A stretch of 64,000 nucleotides of DNA. Source: Geoalkalibacter_A sp034189505. GTDB lineage: Bacteria; Desulfobacterota; Desulfuromonadia; Desulfuromonadales; Geoalkalibacteraceae. The notes beneath the pieces were generated by a model. It was given only the letters and a program-made list of their open reading frames with translations, was not told the origin of the DNA and ran no database searches. Location: NCBI GenBank assembly GCA_034189505.1, contig JAXHUR010000001.1, positions 62,001 through 126,000 on the forward strand, given 5' to 3'. Shown here one piece after another: positions 1 through 8,592 of this stretch; positions within the stretch are counted from its first letter, which is position 1, and every line of letters starts with the position of its first letter. Both the position numbers and the translations under genes were made by a program.

Positions 1-1
1 C

Positions 2-30
2 CGGTTTGAAATGCCGCCGTTTTCAAACCG
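2..30 (+). terminator. inverted repeat with T-rich tail
   Basis: A perfect 9-bp inverted repeat (CGGTTTGAA at 2-10, TTCAAACCG at 22-30) is followed by the pyrimidine-rich CTTCTTTTTC on the plus strand. It could terminate a plus-strand gene that lies before the window. The tail is interrupted, so this is only a candidate. Confidence 0.35.
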
Positions 31-61
31 CTTCTTTTTCAGATGCGGGTCCCGTCTTGAT

Positions 62-90
62 AAAAAAAATGCCGAGTTCGAAAACCCGGC
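62..90 (-). terminator. intrinsic terminator of pyc
   Basis: On the minus strand an 8-bp stem (one G-U pair) closed by a TTCG loop occupies 90 down to 71. It is followed directly by CA and a run of eight T. It lies about 50 bp past the pyc stop codon, the expected place for a rho-independent terminator. Confidence 0.85.
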
Positions 91-141
91 ATTCGCGGAC
101 CGCATCAGGAGGGCATAACGTCCATTCAACCGAATCGAAAG

Positions 142-3100
142 CTATTCCAGAACCACCAGCAGGTCATCCTGCTGAACGGTATCACCTTCCTTGAAGAACA
201 CATCGACGACCTTGCCGTCCTGTCTGGCCTTGACGTTAGTTTCCATCTTCATCGCCTCGGTGGTCAACACAGTATCCCCCGCCTTGACCTCGTCCCCCGC
301 TTTGACAAGCAGTTTGAATACTTTGCCCGGCATAGGTGCACCGACATGCCGGGTATTGCCGCGCTCCGCCTTCTGGTGCGCGCTCTCATCGCTGGCAACG
401 GAAAGATCCTGCACCGTCACCTGGCGGGGCTCGCCATTGAGTTCAAAGTAGATATTGCGCGAGCCGTCCTTCTGCAGTCCACCGACAGCATTGAGCCGTA
501 CGATCAGCGTCTTGCCCGGCTCGATATCGATGTTCAGTTCGTCGCCGATCTCAAGGCCGTAGAAAAACACCGGCGTCGGCAGAACCGAGGTATCGCCGAA
601 GTCCTGCCTATGGGCATCGAACTCTTCCCACACCCCGGGGTAGAGGGCGGCAGAGAGAACATCGCGGTCCTTGACGGAATGACCGACCTTGGCTTCCAGT
701 TCGTCTTTGCGGGCCTCGAAGTCAACCGGCTCAAGAAGCTCACCAGGGCGACAGGTCAGTGGCTTCTCGTCCTTGAGGATGATCTTCTGCAGGTCTTTGG
801 GAAAGCCCCCCACCGGCTGACCGATCATCCCCTTGAAAAAGTCCACCACCCCCTGGGGGAAAGTCAGTTCGTCGCCCCGCTCATAGACATCCTTGGGTTC
901 GAGATTGTTCTGCACCATGAACATGGCCATGTCGCCGACGATCTTGGACGAGGGAGTGACCTTGATCACATCACCGAACATGTCGTTGACCTTGCGGTAC
1001 ATCAGCTTGCACTCTTCCCAGCGATGCCCAAGCCCCAGCCCTTCGACCTGAGGCTTGTAGTTGCTGTACTGTCCGCCGGGAATTTCGTGAAAATAGACCT
1101 GTGCGGTGCCGCTGCGCAGTTCGGACTCGAAGGGTGCGTAATAGGTGCGCACCGTCTCCCAGTAATTGGCCAGCAGCTGCAGGCCGTCCTGGTCGAGTTT
1201 CGGATCCCAGATGGTGCCTTCCAGAGCCGCCAGCAACGCATTCATGTTGGGCTGCGCCGTCAGTCCGGAAACTGAAGAGAGCGCGGTATCGACGATATCA
1301 ACGCCCGCCTGGGCCGCCACCAGCAGCATGGCGCCGCCATTGCTGGAGGTATCGTGGGTATGCAGGTGGATGGGAATGCCGATCTCCTGCTTAAGCGCCT
1401 TGATCAGCTTTTCGGCGGCAAAGGGCTTGAGCAGTCCGGCCATGTCCTTGATGCCAAGGACGTGGGCGCCCATCTTTTCAAGCTCTTTGGCCAGATCGAC
1501 GTAATATTTGAGGGGATACTTGTCCCGCTTGGGATCAAGAATGTCGCCGGTGTAGCACATCGCCGCCTCACACACGGCCCCATTCTCCCGGACGGCATCC
1601 ATGGCGACGCGCATTCCTTTGGGCCAGTTGAGAGAATCGAACACGCGGAAAACGTCGATCCCCCCGCGGGCCGCCTCGGCGACGAAATTCTGGACCACAT
1701 TGTCCGGATAATTGGTGTAGCCGACAGCATTGGAACCCCGCAGCAGCATCTGAAAGAGGACATTGGGGATCTTATCACGCAGGCGGTCAAGCCGCTCCCA
1801 GGGGTCTTCCTTCAGAAAACGCATGGACACGTCGAATGTCGCGCCACCCCACATCTCCAGCGAGAACAGCCCGCCGCCAAACACACTGGTCGCTTCGGCG
1901 ATGCGGTCGAGATCGAAGGTACGGAAGCGGGTCGCCATCAGTGACTGGTGAGCGTCGCGCATGGTGGTATCGGTCAGCAGGAGTTTTTTCTCCTTCATGA
2001 CCCACCGGGCCAAGCCCTCGGGACCTTTTTCCCGCAGGATATCGCGAGTTCCGCGCGGCCGCGGCGTATCGTAATGCATTTCCGGAGCTTCGGCTTCGCG
2101 CAGGTCGCGGAATCGCAGCGCCCTCTCCTCCGTAATCCCGGGATACCCATTGACCACGGTGTGGCCGATGAAACGCAGCAATTTATTGGCGCGGTCTTTC
2201 TTGACTCGAATCTGGAACAATTCGGGATGGCTGTCGATAAAAGAGGTGTCGCACCTGCCCTCGAGGAAAAGCGGATGCGTAATCACGTTTTCGAGGAAGC
2301 CGATGTTGGTCTTGACACCACGGATGCGAAACTCCTGCAGGGCGCGATCCATGGTACGCGCCGCATCGGGAAAAGAGCGGCCGAATGCGGTTATCTTGGT
2401 CAACATGGAATCGTAATGAGGCGTAATCTGGGCCCCCGCATAACCCTGTCCGGCATCAAGGCGAACACCGAAACCAGCCGCCGTCCGGTAGACCTTGATG
2501 GTTCCGAAATCCGGGGCGAAACCGTTCTGGGGGTCTTCGGTCGTCACCCGGCACTGGATCGCGTAACCGCGCAGTTCGATATCTTCCTGGTTTGCGATTC
2601 CGATTTCGGGATCGGTCAGCTTGTAGCCCTGCGCCACCTGAATCTGCATCTGCACCAGGTTGCGGGCGGTCACCATTTCCGTGACGGTATGTTCCACCTG
2701 GATGCGGGGATTGGTCTCAATGAAATAGAAATCGCCATTCTGGTCGAGCAGGAACTCCACGGTTCCTGCATTGACGTAATTGACCGCCTGAGCAATTTTC
2801 ATCGCTGAATCGCAGATGGCCCGACGGGTTTTTTCATCCAGCCCCAAGGAGGGCGCAATTTCAATCACCTTCTGGTGGCGACGCTGAATGGAGCAGTCTC
2901 TCTCAAAGAAATGGAAGATGTTGCCGTGCTTGTCGCCAAGAATCTGCACTTCGATGTGCTTAGGCCTTTCAATGTATTTTTCAAGAAAAACCGAAGGGTT
3001 TCCGAATGCGGCCTTGGCTTCGGAGGCCGCGGACTTGAGCCCTTCGAGCAGTTCCTTCTGGTTGCGGGCCACGCGCATGCCCCGCCCGCCGCCGCCGGCC

Positions 3101-3594
3101 GCCGCCTTGACCATGATGGGGTAGCCCGACTCTTTGGCAAAAATCAGAGCCTCTTCCTCTGTCGTCACCGGGTCTTCGGTGCCCGGAACGACAGGGACAC
3201 CGGCCTCGAGGGCCACGCGACGCGCGGAGACCTTGTCCCCCAGGCGCCGTTGAATCTCGGGCGTCGGACCGATAAAGGCAATGCCGGCCCGTTCACAGGC
3301 TTCGGCAAACTCGGCGTTTTCAGACAGAAAGCCATAGCCGGGATGGATCGCATCAACTTCCTTTTTGCGCGCCAGGTCTATGATCTCGTCAATGAAAAGA
3401 TAGGCATCGATCGGCCCCTTCCCCTTGCCGATCAGATAGGCCTCATCCGCTTTATAGCGGTGCAGCGAGATCTTGTCTTCTTCAGAATAAATTGCGACGG
3501 TCTTGATCCCCAACTCCGTGCAGGCACGGAAGATCCGGATTGCAATCTCGCCCCGATTGGCGGCCATAATTTTCTTGAACTTTTTTACTGCCAT
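142..3594 (-). CDS. pyc: pyruvate carboxylase, single-chain
   Basis: ATP- and biotin-dependent carboxylation of pyruvate to oxaloacetate, the main anaplerotic reaction. The 1150-residue length fits the single-chain (alpha4) form. The order is biotin carboxylase (about 5-450, with the AAAGGGGRGMR glycine-rich ATP-grasp loop), carboxyltransferase of the HMGL type (from about 535, LLLTDTTMRDAHQS), the PYC/OADA conserved domain, and a C-terminal biotinyl domain with EAMKMETN, whose central Lys (about 1115) takes the biotin. An upstream in-frame ATG exists at 3654, but the ATG at 3594 has a strong GGAGGAGG ribosome site and begins the conserved MAVKKFKKI region. It appears monocistronic, with its own promoter candidate and terminator. 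Confidence 0.97.
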   Translation of the reverse strand: MAVKKFKKIMAANRGEIAIRIFRACTELGIKTVAIYSEEDKISLHRYKADEAYLIGKGKGPIDAYLFIDEIIDLARKKEVDAIHPGYGFLSENAEFAEACERAGIAFIGPTPEIQRRLGDKVSARRVALEAGVPVVPGTEDPVTTEEEALIFAKESGYPIMVKAAAGGGGRGMRVARNQKELLEGLKSAASEAKAAFGNPSVFLEKYIERPKHIEVQILGDKHGNIFHFFERDCSIQRRHQKVIEIAPSLGLDEKTRRAICDSAMKIAQAVNYVNAGTVEFLLDQNGDFYFIETNPRIQVEHTVTEMVTARNLVQMQIQVAQGYKLTDPEIGIANQEDIELRGYAIQCRVTTEDPQNGFAPDFGTIKVYRTAAGFGVRLDAGQGYAGAQITPHYDSMLTKITAFGRSFPDAARTMDRALQEFRIRGVKTNIGFLENVITHPLFLEGRCDTSFIDSHPELFQIRVKKDRANKLLRFIGHTVVNGYPGITEERALRFRDLREAEAPEMHYDTPRPRGTRDILREKGPEGLARWVMKEKKLLLTDTTMRDAHQSLMATRFRTFDLDRIAEATSVFGGGLFSLEMWGGATFDVSMRFLKEDPWERLDRLRDKIPNVLFQMLLRGSNAVGYTNYPDNVVQNFVAEAARGGIDVFRVFDSLNWPKGMRVAMDAVRENGAVCEAAMCYTGDILDPKRDKYPLKYYVDLAKELEKMGAHVLGIKDMAGLLKPFAAEKLIKALKQEIGIPIHLHTHDTSSNGGAMLLVAAQAGVDIVDTALSSVSGLTAQPNMNALLAALEGTIWDPKLDQDGLQLLANYWETVRTYYAPFESELRSGTAQVYFHEIPGGQYSNYKPQVEGLGLGHRWEECKLMYRKVNDMFGDVIKVTPSSKIVGDMAMFMVQNNLEPKDVYERGDELTFPQGVVDFFKGMIGQPVGGFPKDLQKIILKDEKPLTCRPGELLEPVDFEARKDELEAKVGHSVKDRDVLSAALYPGVWEEFDAHRQDFGDTSVLPTPVFFYGLEIGDELNIDIEPGKTLIVRLNAVGGLQKDGSRNIYFELNGEPRQVTVQDLSVASDESAHQKAERGNTRHVGAPMPGKVFKLLVKAGDEVKAGDTVLTTEAMKMETNVKARQDGKVVDVFFKEGDTVQQDDLLVVLE

Positions 3595-3730
3595 TAAACC
3601 TCCTCCAGCTGGCTTCCCCACCAGCAATGGTTTCAAGTTGACCCCAAAAGTCAAAAACCATTTTTGTTTTTAGCAATACTTAAATTTTACAGTAATTTTA
3701 AAAGGTTAGGTCGTGCAATACAGGAAATGC

Positions 3731-3760
3731 AATCTAATCAAAGCCTTTTTTCGGTGTCAA
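3731..3760 (-). promoter_or_regulatory. candidate sigma70 promoter for pyc
   Basis: On the minus strand TTGACA (3760-3755) is separated by 18 bp from TAGATT (3736-3731). The consensus -35 and the AT-rich surroundings support it. The -10 is imperfect. It would give a leader of about 130 nt before pyc. Confidence 0.45.
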
Positions 3761-3861
3761 GGTAAAATATTGTTTTAACTCACAAACTATTGAAATTACA
3801 GTCGAAAAAATTCTCGTCTTCGCACCATTTCCCACATATCGCACCGCTTCGCCCATACCTG

Positions 3862-3894
3862 AAAAAGGGCGGATCCTGAAGACCCGCCCTTTTT
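3862..3894. terminator. bidirectional terminator downstream of slipin gene
   Basis: A perfect 11-bp stem (AAAAAGGGCGG at 3862-3872 with CCGCCCTTTTT at 3884-3894) has T-runs on both strands. It would end minus-strand transcripts from the slipin gene. The mobile element copy at 3912-4068 now lies between that gene and this terminator. Confidence 0.75.
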
Positions 3895-3911
3895 CGATGT
3901 GCCACAAGTTC

Positions 3912-4068
3912 TGATGCTTTCGCAAAAAAGCATCATTGTCGCTGGCTAAGTAAAAAGCGCCAAATGCAAGGCGCGCGCTTGTCGAGCAATGAGGCGTACT
4001 TACGTACGTCGAAGCAGCGAGAGCAATTGCAGCAACGCAGCAGTCGGTGAGTTTTTGCGACGCCATCA
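3912..4068 (+). repeat. MITE-like element, copy A (157 bp)
   Basis: A 157-bp non-coding element begins TGATGCTTTCGCAAAAA, and the reverse complement of its other end is TGATGGCGTCGCAAAAA. That is an imperfect terminal inverted repeat matching at 14 of 17 positions. It is flanked on both sides by the direct repeat AGTTC (3907-3911 and 4069-4073), the mark of a 5-bp target-site duplication. It differs from copy B at about 7 positions (about 95% identity), in inverted orientation. No open reading frame of note lies inside. Confidence 0.85.
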
Positions 4069-4095
4069 AGTTCTGTTGTCTGAAGATTCTGCCGG

Positions 4096-4890
4096 TCAGG
4101 TAGAGAGGTCTGCCTTCTCTTTTTCGGCACCCGACCGCTGGAGAAACGGCGTGAGCAGATCCATGGGCAGCGGGAAAATAATCGTCGAATTTTTCTCCGC
4201 CGAGACTTCGGTGAGAGTCTGCAGAAATCTCAGCTGCAGCGCCCCTCTTTCGGTAGAGATAATATGCGCTGCATCGGCCAGTTTCTTTGCCGCCTGAAAT
4301 TCCCCCTCGGCGTGAATAACCTTGGAGCGCCGCTCCCGTTCCGCCTCCGCCTGACGCGCCATGGCACGCTGCATCTCGACGGGCAGGTCGACATGCTTGA
4401 TCTCGACATTGCTGATCTTGACCCCCCAGGGATCGGTCTGACGGTCGAGAATTTCCTGTAGGTGCAGGTTGATGCGATCGCGTTGAGCCAGCAGCTCATC
4501 GAGTTCAGACTGGCCAAGAACACTTCGCAGGGAAGTCTGCGCCAGCTGACTGGTGGCGTAAAGATAGTTTTCAATTTCGATCAGCGCCTTGTCGGGGCTG
4601 ATGACGCGAAAGTAAAGCACCGCGTTGACCTTAATGGAGACATTATCCTTGGTGATCACGTCCTGCGGCGGAACATCCATCGCTACGGTGCGCAGACTGA
4701 CTTTGACCATGCGATCAATCCCAGGGATGATAAAGCGCAGTCCCGGTCCTTTCACTCCCGAAAAACGGCCGAGGCGAAAAACCACGCCGCGCTCATACTC
4801 GACCAGGACCCGCACCGCACTGGCAATCAATGCCACCAGCAGCGCGAAAACGACGATCCAGAAAACACTGATGGGCAAACCCATGGTCAT
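4096..4890 (-). CDS. slipin (stomatin-like SPFH membrane protein)
   Basis: A 264-residue band-7/SPFH protein. It has one N-terminal membrane segment (about 5-28), then an SPFH domain opening with RVLVEYERGVVFRLGR and the GPGLRFIIPGID loop. A charged coiled region rich in Glu/Arg/Ala (about 185-225) precedes a short C-terminal hydrophobic stretch. Slipins form membrane oligomers and are the usual partner and substrate of NfeD-type proteases. The nfeD gene lies just upstream on the same strand. Starts at 4893 (TTG), 4890 and 4884 share one GGAGG site, and the exact choice is uncertain. The gene is bracketed by inverted mobile-element copies A and B. Confidence 0.93.
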   Translation of the reverse strand: MTMGLPISVFWIVVFALLVALIASAVRVLVEYERGVVFRLGRFSGVKGPGLRFIIPGIDRMVKVSLRTVAMDVPPQDVITKDNVSIKVNAVLYFRVISPDKALIEIENYLYATSQLAQTSLRSVLGQSELDELLAQRDRINLHLQEILDRQTDPWGVKISNVEIKHVDLPVEMQRAMARQAEAERERRSKVIHAEGEFQAAKKLADAAHIISTERGALQLRFLQTLTEVSAEKNSTIIFPLPMDLLTPFLQRSGAEKEKADLST

Positions 4891-4938
4891 CAACCTCCAC
4901 CTGAAAAAGAAAGTATCGTTTCACCACGAAGTAAACAG

Positions 4939-5095
4939 TGATGGCGTCGCAAAAACTCACCAACTGCTGCGTTGCTGCAATTGCTCTCGCTGCTTCGACG
5001 TACGTAAGTACGCCTCATTGCTCGACAATCGCGCGCCTTGCATTTGGCGCTTTTTGCTTGGCCATCGACATTAATGCTTTTTTGCGAAAGCATCA
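4939..5095 (-). repeat. MITE-like element, copy B (157 bp)
   Basis: Same element as copy A in opposite orientation, also exactly 157 bp. It is flanked by the perfect direct repeat AACAG (4934-4938 and 5096-5100). It sits between the stop of nfeD and the start of the slipin gene, so it separates the two partner genes by more than 220 bp. Confidence 0.85.
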
Positions 5096-5118
5096 AACAG
5101 TGACGCAAAAAATATCTT

Positions 5119-6450
5119 CTATTTGGAACCCGACTCCACGCGGCGCACATGCAGGCGCATGTGGTCCAGCAACCCCACAACCTCAACAGGGTCTCCTTCC
5201 CCGACCGCCTCATCTGCTACCGCGTTCCAGTATTCACCATGCACGAAAATCCGCCCCTCGGGCGAGAGCGCCGTCACTGCGGTGCCCTGTTCACCAACAA
5301 TGCCTTCGCGTCCCGAAACGGCCCGGGACATCTGAGTGCGGGCAACAAAATAGACGATCAGAACAAAGAAGCTGGTGCTGACTGCAATAGTCGCCACGAT
5401 GACCGCACGTGATATCTGCAGATAAGGCTGTGCGGAATCGATCAGCATGAGAGATCCCAGCGCCATGGCCAGAATGCCGCCCACAGTCAACATGCCGTAG
5501 GACTGTACTTTTATTTCCAGGATAAACAGAATCAGTGCCGCAACGATCAACAGCACCCCGACGTAATTGACCGGCAGCATCTGCAGACCGAAGAAAGCCA
5601 ACAGCAACGCCACGGCACCAATGGCGCCAGGCAGGATCACACCGGGCTGGGACAGTTCGAGAAATATTCCGAGAAATCCCAGCATCAACAGCATATAGGC
5701 CACGTTGGGATTGCTGATGGTGGTGAGAATCTTCTGCCGCCAGTTCATCTCGATCCGTTCAAGAACGGCATCGGTGGCGCTGAAATGCAGTTCTTCTCCG
5801 CCCCGGGAGTAAACACGCCCCTCGAGTCCGCTCAACAACTCCTGTTCGTTTTCGGCAATAAGGTCGACAACTTCCAGCTCAAGGGCTTCATGGGCCGGGG
5901 TGGAAATACCCTCGGCCACGATTTTCTCGGCCCAGTCCTGGTTGCGGCCGCGTTGTTCCGCCAGACTTCGCGCATAGGCAACCGCGTCGTTGGTCACCTT
6001 TTTCATCATGGCCTCACCCTGCCCGCCACCGCCGGTGGAAGGGGTCAGCGAAACCGGCGTGGCCGCGCCAAGATTGGTTCCGGGCGCCATGGCCGCGAAA
6101 TCTGCCGCCAGCGTAATCAATGCGCCGGCGGAAGCCGCCCGCGCACCATGGGGATAAACATAGACAATCACGGGAATGCGCGAACCGAGCATGGCCTGAA
6201 TGATCTGGCGCATGGAGGTGTCCAGTCCACCGGGCGTATCAAGCTCCAGCAGAACCGCACGCCGCTCCAGGCGGTTGGCGCGCTCAATCTCGTCCTGAAC
6301 AAAGCCGGCCACTACCGGATTGATCACATCGGCGACCGGCAATACGGAGATGGTGTCCGCTTCGCGGCAATGGACAGCTGAAGGCACCAGGCAGTAAATC
6401 ACCAGGCACATCAGGCTGAAAAGAAATGTAAACCGTTGAAATCGCGCCAT
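5119..6450 (-). CDS. NfeD-family membrane serine protease (ClpP class)
   Basis: A 443-residue protein with a signal peptide (about 1-28), a ClpP/SppA-like protease domain (about 35-215) and four to five membrane segments (about 240-375). It ends in a soluble OB-fold NfeD domain. The Ser nucleophile candidate is in RAASAGALI, and a Lys is available in KKVTNDAVAYAR, matching the Ser-Lys dyad of long NfeD proteases. In this family the protease cleaves the C-terminus of its slipin partner in membrane quality control. No ribosome site precedes the ATG at 6450, and a promoter-like -10 lies 6 nt upstream, so the message may be leaderless. Confidence 0.93.
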   Translation of the reverse strand: MARFQRFTFLFSLMCLVIYCLVPSAVHCREADTISVLPVADVINPVVAGFVQDEIERANRLERRAVLLELDTPGGLDTSMRQIIQAMLGSRIPVIVYVYPHGARAASAGALITLAADFAAMAPGTNLGAATPVSLTPSTGGGGQGEAMMKKVTNDAVAYARSLAEQRGRNQDWAEKIVAEGISTPAHEALELEVVDLIAENEQELLSGLEGRVYSRGGEELHFSATDAVLERIEMNWRQKILTTISNPNVAYMLLMLGFLGIFLELSQPGVILPGAIGAVALLLAFFGLQMLPVNYVGVLLIVAALILFILEIKVQSYGMLTVGGILAMALGSLMLIDSAQPYLQISRAVIVATIAVSTSFFVLIVYFVARTQMSRAVSGREGIVGEQGTAVTALSPEGRIFVHGEYWNAVADEAVGEGDPVEVVGLLDHMRLHVRRVESGSK

Positions 6451-6456
6451 GCAAAA

Positions 6457-6484
6457 AGATTAGCCGATGGCCGAAGCTTGTCAA
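6457..6484 (-). promoter_or_regulatory. candidate promoter of nfeD
   Basis: On the minus strand a consensus TTGACA (6484-6479), a 16-bp spacer and TAATCT (6462-6457) precede the nfeD ATG by only 6 nt. Transcription would begin at or next to the start codon. The -10 matches only about half the consensus. Confidence 0.4.
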
Positions 6485-6642
6485 TATCCCGCCGCTCGGC
6501 GCGACGGGGAATGAAATGAGAAAGGTCCAACTCTCATCTCCGCGAAATTGTTGCGCGCGATCCAGCCGTCATGGTATGGATAACTAATCGTCAATTTTGT
6601 GACGGAGATGTGGCAATGAGACATTGGAGGTGAGGATACGGC

Positions 6643-8028
6643 ATGAAATCCAGCACACAAATCCTCGTGATCGACGATGAAGCACACAATCGGCAGGCGC
6701 TCACTCTGCTGCTGTCTCATTCGGGCTATCAGGTTCAATCGGCCGTCACCGGCGAAGAAGCCCTTGAGATCATGGAGAAAAGCCCCTTTGAAATCATCAT
6801 CACCGACCTGTTTCTGCCCGGCGTGAGCGGCATCGACATCCTGAAACGCGTCAAGGAAGACAGCCCCTACACCAGCGTCATTCTGATCACCGGCAACGCC
6901 TCGGCGGAAACTGCAGTTGAAGCCATGAAAGAAGGGGCGTTCGACTATATTACCAAACCCTTCAACTTTGAAAAACTCAAGGTCATCGTTGCCAAGGCGG
7001 TAGAGAAAAGCCGCCTCGTGGCCGAAAACCTCTATTTGCGTCAGCAGCTCAGAGGCAAATACAAATTCGACAATATCATCGGCAACAGCCTGCCGATGCA
7101 ACAGGTTTTCTCGCGGCTTGAGCGCATCGTCAACACTGAGTCAACCATTCTCATCCTGGGAGAATCGGGCACCGGCAAAGAACTGGTTGCCAAAGCGATC
7201 CATTACAACAGCCCCCGCAAAGACAAACCATTCGTAGCGATAAACTGCGGCGCAATCCCCGCCGACCTGCTGGAGAGCGAACTGTTCGGCCATGCCAAGG
7301 GGGCATTTACAGGCGCCGTTTCGGAAAAAGCCGGCAAATTCGAAGCGGCTGACAAAGGAACGATCTTTCTGGATGAAATCGGTACCATGCCGATGCACCT
7401 GCAGATGAAACTGCTGCGGGTCCTTCAGGAGCAGGAAATCGAACGCATCGGAACGACCCGCAAGGTCAAACTCAACGTGCGGGTCGTTTCCGCAACCAAC
7501 GCGGACTTGGAGGATCAGGTCAAAAAGGGCCAGTTTCGCGAAGACCTTTACTATCGACTCAACGTGATCCCGATCCAGCTTCCTCCGCTCAGAGAACGAC
7601 GTGAAGACATCGCTCTCCTTGCGCGCAATTTTCTGCAGAAATTCTGTCAGGAGATGGATCGCTCGCTGATGTCGATCTCCCCCGCGGCCATGACGGCGCT
7701 GGAGAATTACGCCTGGCCGGGCAATGTGCGCGAGCTGGAAAACCTCATAGAGCGTACGGTAGCCCTCACAGACAACGAGATCATCGAACCGCAGGACCTG
7801 CCCCCCTATATCGGCGAGGCCAGCGACGCCGACCCGGCGTTGGCCAGCGCGCCACGCATCACGGAGTCCGGCGTCAATATGCCGAAAATCATCGGCAACA
7901 TTGAACGCACCATGATCCAGCAAGCGCTCGAGCTGAGCAATGGCGTCAAAGCGCGCGCCGCGAACCTGCTCAGCATCAATCGCACAACGCTGGTGGAAAA
8001 AATAAAACGCTTGAAAATTGACGCCTGA
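6643..8028 (+). CDS. sigma54-dependent response regulator (NtrC family)
   Basis: A 461-residue activator of RpoN-dependent promoters. It has a receiver domain (about 6-118, phospho-acceptor Asp55 in IITDLFLP) and an AAA+ sigma54-interaction domain (about 140-370, Walker A GESGTGKE near 172). The sigma54-contacting GAFTGA loop is near 219. The C-terminal Fis-type HTH ends ARAANLLSINRTTLVEKIKR. The ATG follows the purine-rich GGAGGTGAGG. No histidine kinase gene is adjacent, so the cognate sensor is not shown here. It is divergent from nfeD. Confidence 0.95.
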   Translation: MKSSTQILVIDDEAHNRQALTLLLSHSGYQVQSAVTGEEALEIMEKSPFEIIITDLFLPGVSGIDILKRVKEDSPYTSVILITGNASAETAVEAMKEGAFDYITKPFNFEKLKVIVAKAVEKSRLVAENLYLRQQLRGKYKFDNIIGNSLPMQQVFSRLERIVNTESTILILGESGTGKELVAKAIHYNSPRKDKPFVAINCGAIPADLLESELFGHAKGAFTGAVSEKAGKFEAADKGTIFLDEIGTMPMHLQMKLLRVLQEQEIERIGTTRKVKLNVRVVSATNADLEDQVKKGQFREDLYYRLNVIPIQLPPLRERREDIALLARNFLQKFCQEMDRSLMSISPAAMTALENYAWPGNVRELENLIERTVALTDNEIIEPQDLPPYIGEASDADPALASAPRITESGVNMPKIIGNIERTMIQQALELSNGVKARAANLLSINRTTLVEKIKRLKIDA

Positions 8029-8235
8029 CAACCACATATCTGCGGCAACAGCTTCGCTGCCACATCTGTGCGTCCCCGCGTCTCAGGAGTCCATCCTCGA
8101 AAAGATCGCAAGTCACTTATGAATCGTTTTTTTGTTCATGCAAAAACGAAAATATTATGATTTGCAAAGGTCGTTTTCATGGTGTAACAGGTTTTAATAT
8201 CAACCGGTCACATCGTGGGAAAGACGGGAGAGACC

Positions 8236-8583
8236 ATGGAATTTTCCGAGCAGGACAACCAGGCCTTCTTTGAAGAATTAAGTCAGCTCTATTTTCAGGA
8301 CCCGGAACAGTTTGAACAAAGACGCAAGGCTCTCATCGAAGAAACCATTCAGACCTTTCCGGAGGATTTACAAAAACGTGCGCAGGGACTTCAGTTCACG
8401 ATTGAAGCACGACTGCAGGCGTATCATGACCCGATCATGCGCATGAACAAGATGGTCGAAATCTTCTGGGAGCATTTCGCCAATTTTCAGGAAGTCGTCA
8501 ACAACCCGGAAAAAGTCATGCGGGAACGCCAGGATGCGAGGCGGGAAGCGACCATTCTCCCCTTCCAGCGCCCCGGGCATTAA
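8236..8583 (+). CDS. DUF3135-like small cytoplasmic protein
   Basis: A 115-residue charged protein with no signal peptide or membrane segment. The pattern PEQFEQRRKALIEETI and RAQGLQFTIEARL resembles the DUF3135 family, whose function is unknown. It is probably mostly helical. A GTG further upstream at 8215 is in frame, but the ATG at 8236 has GGAG 5 nt before it. It follows the NtrC-type gene after a 207-bp AT-rich gap and is probably a separate unit. Its stop is convergent with the glycosylase gene. Confidence 0.75.
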   Translation: MEFSEQDNQAFFEELSQLYFQDPEQFEQRRKALIEETIQTFPEDLQKRAQGLQFTIEARLQAYHDPIMRMNKMVEIFWEHFANFQEVVNNPEKVMRERQDARREATILPFQRPGH

Positions 8584-8592
8584 GCAGCCCCT

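Larger units (their letters stand above)
3595..4095. other. 501-bp intergenic region between pyc and slipin genes
   Basis: This gene-free stretch holds an AT-rich pyc upstream region with a promoter candidate, a bidirectional terminator (3862-3894) and one 157-bp mobile element copy (3912-4068). I see no credible coding sequence in it. Confidence 0.8.

Noticed and set aside
6540..6642. A possible sigma54 promoter upstream of the NtrC-type gene
   Set aside because: TGGCA occurs, but no GC doublet follows at the required spacing for a -24/-12 promoter.
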